From contig BSYO01000024.1 of the NCBI GenBank assembly GCA_033239525.1, forward strand, positions 15,061,268 to 15,125,267: a stretch of DNA of 64,000 nucleotides, read 5' to 3'. Shown here piece by piece: positions 58,201 through 64,000 of this stretch. The stretch comes from Nepenthes gracilis (Eukaryota > Streptophyta > Magnoliopsida > Caryophyllales > Nepenthaceae). The notes beneath the pieces are model-generated. The model was not told where the DNA came from. It searched no databases and worked only from the letters and a program-made list of their open reading frames with translations. Every line of letters starts with the position of its first letter. The first letter of the stretch is position 1. A program made the translations under genes and the position numbers.

Positions 58201-60209
58201 AATTAGAATGTAGCTAAAGAAAACAAAATCAGAGAGAGAATCAAGGAAGAACAATGGAAAGGGGGGCCAGGAAACAAGAGAAAAGAAAGAAAAAGATAAG
58301 GGGATTCATAAGAAACATAAGCTGATCTGAAGACTACTATGCTTTCTGATTTTATTTACTTTCAATACATGTATTCTGTACTACAAGGTTACTCTTTATA
58401 AGAGCAACATCTGTGCTCACAAACCCAACTGCCCTTTCAGCTAATTAACCACGAAATATAACTAAAGAAACAGCTACACGGTGGATAACAACCTTTTGGT
58501 GGTACTGTAGTTGGACAGTATCGCATTAGCATAACAGTAGTATTGATATGCACAGCAACATTGGTGCATCATCATTTCAGCATACCTTGAACCACTAACC
58601 CTTCCTAGAACCCCCCTGCTACTTCATAACATAATGATAATAGATAGCAGCCAGCTCAATTAAGGCAACCATTGGGAATTGCCACATCCTTGTGAACTGC
58701 TTAATTTTGGGGACAAAGTCCCAAGTTTATAGTGCTTGATTTTTTGTCTTTTTACTTTAAAAGCTCCTTCTTCAATATAATGATCAGCGGCTGCATTAGT
58801 TGTAAAGACATTGTTCCTATGACACCTCAATCTGAAGCCTGGATCATATATCCTCCACGTCACTAATAGAAAAGGAACAAATTTGCTTCCAACCTATAAT
58901 CCCTCAAAACCCTGTCCTACATCAGAAGGAGATAACAAGGAGATGGCAAATAAAGATATAAGAATCCGACAACAATTTAGTGAAGTTTGGCACTTTCGAG
59001 TTTGGACTGCATACATAGGCAATCTGGATAACAATGTATATGTAGGCAATCTGCATACATAGGCATACATAGCCACTTTCAAGTTTGCACTTCACCATAC
59101 TCAAACTTTTAAACTACAATCCATAAGTTTCATTCTTAATAAAGAGGAACAAGAGATGCATTATAAAGAAGCAAAGTAGTTCCATATACATTAGACACCT
59201 CAAGAACCATGTATCAGATAAGAAAAAGACTAGAAGTTTAGAAGTAAACCCCAGTCCCAATATCTTTAATATAACCTTGATACCCACCACTGGCTCCTTC
59301 ACAACATTGCCCACAAAACTATGCATGCCACTATCACAAGATTATCTTTCCCTATTATAATGGTACCATGCTCACATGGTATTTATCTATGTGATCCTCA
59401 AATTCAAACAAATTAGTAACTACGACACATAATAAAATAGATATTGATGACTTACGCTGACATAGAACCCTTCAATCAAGATGCAAAAGGCCAGGTAGTT
59501 TTCACTATTTGTTAGTATTCACATTCTTCGCGTCTACAGCCTTATGACACTTTTTTTTTTCTTTTGTTTGTGTGTGTGTGTGTGTGTGTTTCAAGGGGCG
59601 GCTAAAGACTCTTATTAAAATCCCAATCAACTGAGTCCTATCAACCAGGTATCTGAATTCTATCTTTTTCAACACTTTACAGTAAGTGTATATCTTGAAA
59701 TGTGTACACAATAATCTAATGTTGCAGCAGATGTACGTTTTATAATAACAAACGTTTAGAAGACATTCTTTAGACATTTTTGGGACAACTTCGGACAACA
59801 TGGCATCAATAAATCTATTTATTATTGTATGGGCCGTTAATGTGGATGGATGGAAAGTATGTTCCGTTATCAAAAGTGCCCCTAACTCCCTATTTATAAA
59901 TAACATCCTAGCCATATATACGAATCCCAATTGACAAACAGCAACCGAATAACAGGATGTTTTTGCACCTTGTTTCTTTTCCAATGAAGCGTAATCCAAA
60001 GCACAAAGTAAATAAAAATTGTGAAGTACACAAGGCGAAATAATGAACGAACTATTGGAACTGATGAGAACTTCGACAAACCTTCTATGCCATTCATCTT
60101 TAGAGGAGACAGTGGATTGGATCCTTTTGGGCAGGCTCTCCCATGAACATTCTTCCTTGATTGCTTTCAGAATCAATTGTTCCTCAATTGTCACCGGCAT
60201 ATGCTGCAT
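40246..60209 (-). CDS. FAM91 family protein (10 exons, 1030 aa)
   Basis: Exons in gene order: 60082-60209, 55535-55652, 55011-55107, 54439-54545, 51296-51418, 50947-51100, 43528-43588, 43052-43431, 40865-42542, 40246-40492. They total 3093 nt, one frame, with GT-AG throughout. The N-terminal FAM91 domain includes EEQLILKAIKEECSWESLPK, LFPYHLAEYVCRVMRVSPF, RYYCDMIFEVMKN and LRLTGIGRNEFIDIMNKC. The C-terminal domain includes RRKRNYYVDLLRCESLTNLA, PWMKLVLYSAVGNGPLSVVL and KYEWVPLSVEFGVPLFSPRL. The product is colinear with Arabidopsis At1g35220 and its usual length of about 1000 aa. Mammalian FAM91A1 works with WDR11 and TBC1D23 in tethering endosome-derived vesicles at the trans-Golgi; a similar plant role is inference. 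Introns 1, 4 and 6 are 3-7 kb, two of them swollen by retrotransposons. No premature stop, so probably functional. Confidence 0.93.
44240..44873 (+). mobile_element. 5' LTR
   Basis: Starts TGTTATGGGCCTCATGC and ends GCATGCATCA. It has a long CT-rich half (about 44565-44800). ORFs across it on both strands are by-products of the pyrimidine tract. Confidence 0.8.
44866..45690 (+). pseudogene. Gypsy gag, broken by in-frame stops
   Basis: One frame with a few stops shows LPKLKIPFFFCKNMTDWLFQ, then IATFYMSKDALQWYQWM, YRAEFKSLSICTLGL, LLNCFISRLCDDIRHELLLR and SLSEAIGMAKLVEEKIEA. These are the usual blocks of the Ty3/gypsy capsid. Stops at 45220 and between 45290 and 45345 disrupt it. No zinc knuckle is visible. 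Confidence 0.85.
45740..46041 (+). pseudogene. Gypsy aspartic protease remnant
   Basis: TISLHVLEGHVVPSTLRLQ followed by GHSVVVLKESGSTQ corresponds to the protease, whose active site is normally D-S-G. Here the aspartate position reads E (KESGST). The rest is missing. Confidence 0.7.
46190..46284 (+). pseudogene. Gypsy integrase fragment, left of the captured sequence
   Basis: DDFWCKLFKLQGTTLN and then YPQADKQAE correspond to the integrase blocks FWxxLFxLQGTxL and YHPQTDGQTE, with a few residues lost between. It joins directly to PARG-derived sequence at about 46285. Confidence 0.65.
46285..47130 (+). pseudogene. Captured fragment of host poly(ADP-ribose) glycohydrolase (PARG)
   Basis: The translation follows plant PARG colinearly for about 280 codons without a visible intron: LSREESTKWFVEVIPAMANL, LPTFLESHYQ, ILSQELIGAILSCSFFCLLP, KHLPMIKFD, ASLYESYHENQESKIKCLIH and HYFERI. 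It continues with FADFWGISVVPLCRFEVRRS, GLIEE, GCVQEEIRFMINPKLIAGML, LPSMSDNEAIEIVG and MDALCSPG. PARG removes poly(ADP-ribose) from proteins. The QEE of the catalytic signature is present but the GGG before it is changed (LEGDAL). At least six in-frame stops and one frameshift near 46695 make it non-functional. It lies in the same sense as the retrotransposon. Both ends meet integrase sequence. Confidence 0.85.
47131..47330 (+). pseudogene. Gypsy integrase C-terminal fragment, right of the captured sequence
   Basis: SPFEAVYGCPLPSPIAYIQG, then a DEFLIDRSHILKACKSDLQR stretch and NQLDVHR, correspond to the end of the integrase core and the following helix. The frame is continuous with the last PARG codons (QYEFAG then SPFEAVYG). 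Confidence 0.75.
47571..48166 (+). mobile_element. 3' LTR
   Basis: Aligned end to end with the 5' LTR, ending GCACGCATCA followed by the target duplication GTATC. The first dinucleotide is TA, presumably mutated from TG. A purine-rich GAGAGGG precedes it. Confidence 0.8.
48172..50946. other. Remainder of FAM91 intron 6
   Basis: No protein domain was recognised. 48340-48640 has LTR-like features (AGGTAATTCATTCCATA, a short A/T-rich promoter-like part), but no partner or ends were found. Ends with the acceptor of exon 6 just above 51100 and its donor at 50946. Confidence 0.35.
51957..52700 (-). mobile_element. Solo LTR in FAM91 intron 4
   Basis: A GC-rich island of 744 bp. On the minus strand it starts TGATGGGTCC and ends CTATACA. 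GGATGT precedes (51951-51956) and follows (52701-52706) as target duplication. Near its 3' end the minus strand reads CTGACTTGAGCGTTGGAGAA, the motif of gypsy LTRs also seen at 63669. ORFs within it (for example 52097-52468 minus) are not genes. Confidence 0.75.
52707..54438. other. Remainder of FAM91 intron 4
   Basis: AT-rich intron. 53300-53420 has GAGCCT/CTAAGGTGCTAGG-type text that may be an old transposon end. Nothing firm. Confidence 0.35.
56758..58270 (+). repeat. Repeated LTR-head-like segments in FAM91 intron 1
   Basis: Three related segments: about 56758-56862, 58085-58182 and 58173-58270. They share TGTTACATA.TA.TCTA, TAGAATGTA(A/G)CTA, and in the first two GAATTAAGAGAAGATTAA, GGATGACAAGAGGAAGG and CCAATTGT. 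The second and third are in tandem. Between them lies 1.2 kb rich in CAAGAA and CAGAATTC motifs. It looks like a decayed, rearranged retroelement, but no protein domain was found. Confidence 0.45.
59567..59590 (+). repeat. (GT)n microsatellite in FAM91 intron 1
   Basis: Uninterrupted TG run after a pyrimidine stretch. Confidence 0.85.
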
Positions 60210-60240
60210 TTCGCCTACAACTCGAATAATTTAAATCTCC

Positions 60241-60395
60241 CTGCAAACAAATCGGCCTGATAAAGCGAGATTCCATCACTCCAGCAGTAATTAACAATTC
60301 AATTAAACGCACTGTAGCTGGCCACTGAAATGTTTCTAATTTGAGACAAATAACGCCAATGCAGCTAATAAAACGCTCAAAGATATGATACTTAC
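60241..60395 (-). other. Predicted intron in the 5' UTR of FAM91
   Basis: On the minus strand a strong donor, ACT|GTAAGTATC (60396/60395), and an acceptor, TTTGCAG|GGAG (60241/60240), flank 155 nt just upstream of the ATG at 60209. Leader introns are common in plant housekeeping genes. Not proven without transcript data. Confidence 0.55.
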
Positions 60396-60500
60396 AGTTA
60401 CAATACAGACGAGAAAAGTTCAACGGAATTTAGGTGTGTCACGAGTTTGAGAGAAGAATACAATTGTTTGAGCTGAAATTGGATCAAATTTGTGATGAGA

Positions 60501-60525
60501 TCTGACGTCGGTTGGGCTAGGGTTT
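60501..60525 (-). promoter_or_regulatory. Putative promoter/leader motifs of FAM91
   Basis: The minus strand has a telo-box AAACCCTA (60518-60525) close to an ACGTCA-type site (around 60503-60508). Telo-boxes are frequent near transcription starts of constitutively expressed plant genes. The exact transcription start is unknown. Confidence 0.4.
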
Positions 60526-60772
60526 GAATTTTCAGAGATGTGGGAAGTGAATTATAGAGAAACGGAGAGTAGGCACGTAGGAGGGAGGAGAACGGTGTTG
60601 ACGGGAGATGGTGCTTAAAACTGACCAATGACAGCGTGGCCCCGCCATTTTAAGTTGCTATGGCTTCCGGTCTGGTGTTCACTTCTTGGGTTCGGACTTC
60701 GATGCCAGAGACGTCCGCAAAAACCGAAGGAAGGCCGAAATCCATTGTTACGTACTATACTTACATAGATGA

Positions 60773-60800
60773 TTATATATATATATATTATATATATATA
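60773..60800 (+). repeat. (TA)n microsatellite
   Basis: TATATA run upstream of the FAM91 gene. Confidence 0.8.
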
Positions 60801-61671
60801 CACACAACATAATAAAATAAACTCGAATCCTCATTAAAAGTTAATCACCAAATTATAAGTATAAGAAATACAATAAGTGTATAATATTTTAATAAATAAA
60901 ACCATTTTTCAACAAAGAAAAAAATTATAGAATAAATTTTAAATAAATCTACTATAACAGTAATGTTTGTTACAAATAACATCATTTGAAGCTCATTTAC
61001 TATAATTCCGAGTGAAGAATGGTTGATTATAAACCCCTTCAATACATTTAGTAATTCATAAGAAAAAATATAACGAGAAATAAGAATAATCAAATGAAAT
61101 ACGTCCTAAAAAATTACTATAAAAGAACGTATGCGACATTGACGAAAAATAAAATTCAAATCATACCACAATCGAATACCGAATATCTTCCCCTTTTTTC
61201 TTTTTCTCTTCTCTCCATTAGTGCAACACTAATTGTGTGAGAATTGATTTTCAGATACCCTAAAATCTAGTCAAATGCGATTTTATACCAGGTGTGACGC
61301 TTGAGTGTCAATTAGACGCACGTTGCGCACTACCTTATTGGAATAAGCACACAAGCAACCCCTCGTGTGCACTTCAGGTAACCCCCAATTTGAAATCAAC
61401 GTACAAGTATAAATCAAGTGTCTGTTATATGCCAATCTGCTGACCTTCAACTAATTTTCGGTCAACCTTCGCACGAATATCATGTAACCCTTCAATATCT
61501 TTTACCACTTAAATGACTCTTCATTTGTTATAACACCCGTAAGAAAGTGGTCGAAACTCAACACCTATAACTCTCCCTGCACCAAAACATGATAAAAAAA
61601 ATAATAGAATAATTTTATTATTTGATCTATCCATATCAAAAGATATTTATAATTTAATTTAGCATAACATG
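60801..61671. other. Intergenic AT-rich region
   Basis: Nothing recognisable beyond a GC-richer stretch at 61280-61400 without domains. Confidence 0.4.
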
Positions 61672-61989
61672 TGATGGGTTTGGTACCAAGGTTGGCTCAA
61701 GATCTATTCTGCAATAAGTGGGCAGCCCATCAGAGATATATCTAAGCCCAGTGCAAGTCTCAGGAAGGCCCAAGCAGCGCGGCCCAATAGCTCAAGCCCA
61801 ATCATTTCCATTAGTGAAGAGTCCCACATTGCTTTTGTAAAATGAGTGCATATGTGGAACACGCTATAAAGTCAAGCTCCTTCAAGCTTGGAAGGACAAG
61901 CTCAAAGAGGCTCAACAAGCTCCAATGAACTCTACAAAGGCTCTATATGGCTTGGTATTTCTAGGAATGGGGCTTTCCTTTCAGTGGGG

Positions 61990-63330
61990 GGTTGCTCTCC
62001 ATCCAAGAGGCCTACCCTCCATTGAGGGGTTGGCCTCCACTCAGAAGCCAGGAACCTTCTGGTGCCCTCCGTCTAGGAGTTCCTCAGCCTCAACCGGGAG
62101 GCCTTAACCCTCCGTCCAGGAGGCCTTCAGCCTTCCAACTTGGAGGTTTTCAGTCTTCCAACCTGGAGGTCCTCAACTTCAGTCAGGAGGCCCTCAGTCT
62201 TTCAGCCTCGAGGTCCTCAACCGCCCGTCCAGGAGGTCCTTAGCCTCAGCCTTCTAGCCTGAAGGTCCTTAACCTCAACCTGGAGATCCTCAGCCTGTCC
62301 AGGAGGTCCTCAGCCGTCCGTCCAGGAGGCCCTCAGCCTTCCAGCCTAGAGGCCCTCAACCTCAACCTTCTAACCATGAGGCCCTCAGTCTTCCAGCCTC
62401 GAGGTTCTTAACCTCAGCCTAGAGGCCCTCGGCTCTCCATTCAAGAGGTTCTTAGTCTCAGCTTGGAGGTCTTCAGTCTTCCAACCAAGAGGACCTCAAC
62501 TTTCTAGATTGGAGGTTCTCAGCCTCAACCTGGAGGTCCTCAGCCCTCCGTCTGAGAGGTCTTCAGCCTCATCCTGAAGGCCATCAACCTTCCAGCTTGG
62601 AGGTCCTTAGGCTTAGCTTAAAAGCCATCAGCTCTCCATCCAGGAGGTCCTCAGCCTCAGCCTAGAGGCCCTCAGCCCTCCGTTCAGAAGATCCTCAGCC
62701 TTAGCCTAGAGACCCTCAGCCCTCTAGCTAGGAGGTCTTCAACGTTTCAGCATGGAGGTCCTCAGCCTCAGCCTGGAGACCCTCAGCCCTTCGTCCAGGA
62801 GGTCCTCAGCCTTCCAGCCAGGAGGTCCTCAGCCTTCCAGCCTGGAGGTCCTCAGCCTCAACTTGGAGGCCCTCAGCCGTCCAACCAAGAGGTCCACAAC
62901 CTTAATCTGGAGGCCCTTAACCCTCCGTCCAAGAGTTTTTCAGTCTCAACCTGGATGTCCTTAGCCTCAACTTGGAGGTCTTCAACCTTCCAGCCATGAG
63001 ATCTTCAACCTTCCAACCTGGAGGTCCTCAACATCAGCCTGGAAGCCCTCAACCGTTTGTCCAGGAGGTCCTCAGCCTCAAATTTGGAGGCCCTCAATCC
63101 TCCGTCAAGGAGGTCCTCAGCCTCAGCCTGGAGGTCCTTAGCCTCAGCTTGGAGGTCCACAACCTTTCAGCTAAAAGGTCCTCAACCTTCCAACCTAGAG
63201 GTCCTCAACATCAGCCTGGAGGCCCTCAGCTATCCGTCCAGTTGTGAGGCCCTCAATCCTCCTTCATCACGAGGACCCACAGCCCTCCATTCAGTGAAGA
63301 GGTGCTCCACCCTCTTCCTCCATAGAGCTT
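61990..63330 (+). repeat. LTR minisatellite, about 21-22-bp unit, roughly 60 copies
   Basis: Degenerate unit like GGAGGTCCTCAGCCTCAGCCT, with variants GAGGCCCTCAGCC(C/G)TCCGTCC. It starts about 120 bp downstream of the TATA box, so it should be part of the transcribed leader. Because the unit is close to 21 bp it creates long ORFs with a heptad-like period; these are not treated as genes. Confidence 0.9.
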
Positions 63331-63363
63331 AGTCTTCTGCATGGTGAGCCGTCTTTCTGCCTA

Positions 63364-63581
63364 GCGCACTACTAAGTTGCCATCCATGGGCGCACAGTTA
63401 AGCAGCCATTTGTCGAGCGCACCTCTAAGCCGCCCTCCGCGGGCACACAACTAAGCCACCCTTTATTGAGCGCACCTCTAAGATGTTTCTCTATTGGGTG
63501 CACCACTAAGTTGTCCCTCTACCGGGCATACCTCTAAACCGCTATATGCGGGGGCACCACTAAACTGCTCCTCCACCAGGT
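63364..63581 (+). repeat. Second LTR minisatellite, 27-bp unit, 8 copies
   Basis: Units begin GCAC(C/T)(A/T)CTAAG and end with a (C)GGGC or (C)GAGC, at 27-28-bp steps. Confidence 0.8.
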
Positions 63582-63860
63582 GCACTCATGGAACTCAATC
63601 CTTCAAATACATCCCACTCACACTCCAATCATTTCTGCATCTAAAGTATACTTTTCTCCATTTATTGTCGAAGATATCTGACTTAAGCGTCGGAGTGGTG
63701 ATAGTGGGATAATCTCCAACCGTTCTCTGACAACTTATTTGTAGTTTGTATTGCGTAGGTTTCAGGTTATCAGCGATGGAGACTGAACTCAATTGACCTG
63801 CAGTGAAAGATTAGAAGGCTTCCTAATTTGTGTAACAATCAAAAATCCGAGACACAACAC

Positions 63861-63875
63861 CGGCGCCGTCTGTGG
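63861..63875 (+). other. Primer binding site
   Basis: CGGCGCCGTCTGTGG directly after the LTR. It matches the GGCGCCGTCTGTGGG primer site seen in many plant Tat-like elements, with GGCGCC complementary to the tRNA-Asp 3' end. Confidence 0.7.
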
Positions 63876-63929
63876 GAACGTGACAAAAAGTCATACGTCT
63901 TCCCTCAGCACTCAATCTCTTACACAAAG

Positions 63930-64000
63930 ATGGACAGCACTCGAGTTTCAGCCAGTGCTATGGCTCGAAGCATAGCCTCTCATGGCGACGATCTCTCACT
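63930..64000 (+). CDS. Possible gag start, cut by the window end
   Basis: ATG at 63930 opens a frame (MDSTRVSASAMARSIASHG) that is still open at the window end. Its position 55 bp after the primer site fits a gag start. The short length precludes confirmation. Confidence 0.4.
   Translation, partial: MDSTRVSASAMARSIASHGDDLS

Larger units (their letters stand above)
61672..63859 (+). mobile_element. 5' LTR of a third Tat-type element, enlarged by minisatellites
   Basis: It starts TGATGGGTTTGG (61672) and ends GACACAACA (63859), followed by a GGCGCCGTCTGTGGG primer site, 2188 bp. A TATA box (GCTATAAAGTC) is at about 61864. Its right 200 bp align with 7160-7300: TTAAGCGTCGGAGTG, CTCTGAC..CTTATTT, GGTTTCAGGTTAT-like, GATGGA(A/G)AC. 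Between lie two tandem arrays. The rest of the element is beyond the window. Confidence 0.75.

Noticed and set aside
59505..60081. Read-through of the first FAM91 exon as a 234-codon ORF
   Set aside because: The family protein continues in the exon at 55535-55652 after a good donor (AG|GTTTGT); the read-through contains a GT microsatellite.
61992..63332. Several plus-strand ORFs of 70-91 codons with repeated Leu/Ser/Gly/Pro blocks
   Set aside because: They are frames through a tandem repeat with a near-21-bp unit inside an LTR; no start context or domain.

Overview
The window is nuclear DNA of a flowering plant, most likely a eudicot. It is AT-rich, its genes have GT-AG introns, and about half of it is LTR retrotransposon sequence in various stages of decay. 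I see three host genes. There is an intronless ANTH-domain clathrin-assembly-type gene (9178-10164, minus). There is a six-exon coiled-coil protein gene (18669-24427, plus). There is a ten-exon FAM91-type gene spread over 20 kb (40246-60209, minus). Exon borders of the two split genes were worked out by hand from reading frame, splice phase and GT/AG signals, and both join into one open frame. No rRNA, tRNA or CRISPR array was seen.

Layout. 1-7365 is the 3' part of a Ty3/gypsy element of the Tat type: broken integrase, a minisatellite, an antisense gene with a second partial copy, a polypurine tract and the 3' LTR. 7786-8865 is a solo LTR, followed by the ANTH gene. 10.3-15.2 kb is AT-rich with a decayed minus-strand copia element. 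15.8-17.5 kb holds a solo LTR and pieces of relatives. 18.7-24.4 kb is the coiled-coil gene, with another gag-protease-only copia copy in its intron 2. 25065-31391 is a complete non-autonomous Tat-type element with both LTRs and a 5-bp target duplication (AAAGC). It has a primer site, a gag remnant, an 18-copy minisatellite and an antisense gene. 31.6-38.2 kb looks like an old chromovirus (Tekay-like) LTR with about 200-bp subrepeats, a primer site and gag. The FAM91 gene follows; intron 6 holds a gypsy element and intron 4 a solo LTR. 61672 to the end is the 5' LTR and start of a third Tat-type element, whose LTR is swollen to 2.2 kb by two minisatellites.

Most notable points. (1) The gypsy element in FAM91 intron 6 (44240-48166, target duplication GTATC) carries about 845 bp of a host poly(ADP-ribose) glycohydrolase (PARG) coding sequence. 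It has no visible intron and sits between two pieces of the element's integrase. (2) The antisense gene of the Tat-type elements has its own TATA-like box and a small GT-AG intron on the antisense strand. In the first element it is almost intact while the integrase beside it is riddled with stops. (3) Four related LTRs all keep a CCACGTGTC G-box/ABRE-like site about 25-30 bp upstream of the TATA box. The three host genes have no evident functional link with each other: endocytic adaptor, unknown coiled-coil protein, and endosome-to-Golgi trafficking component.
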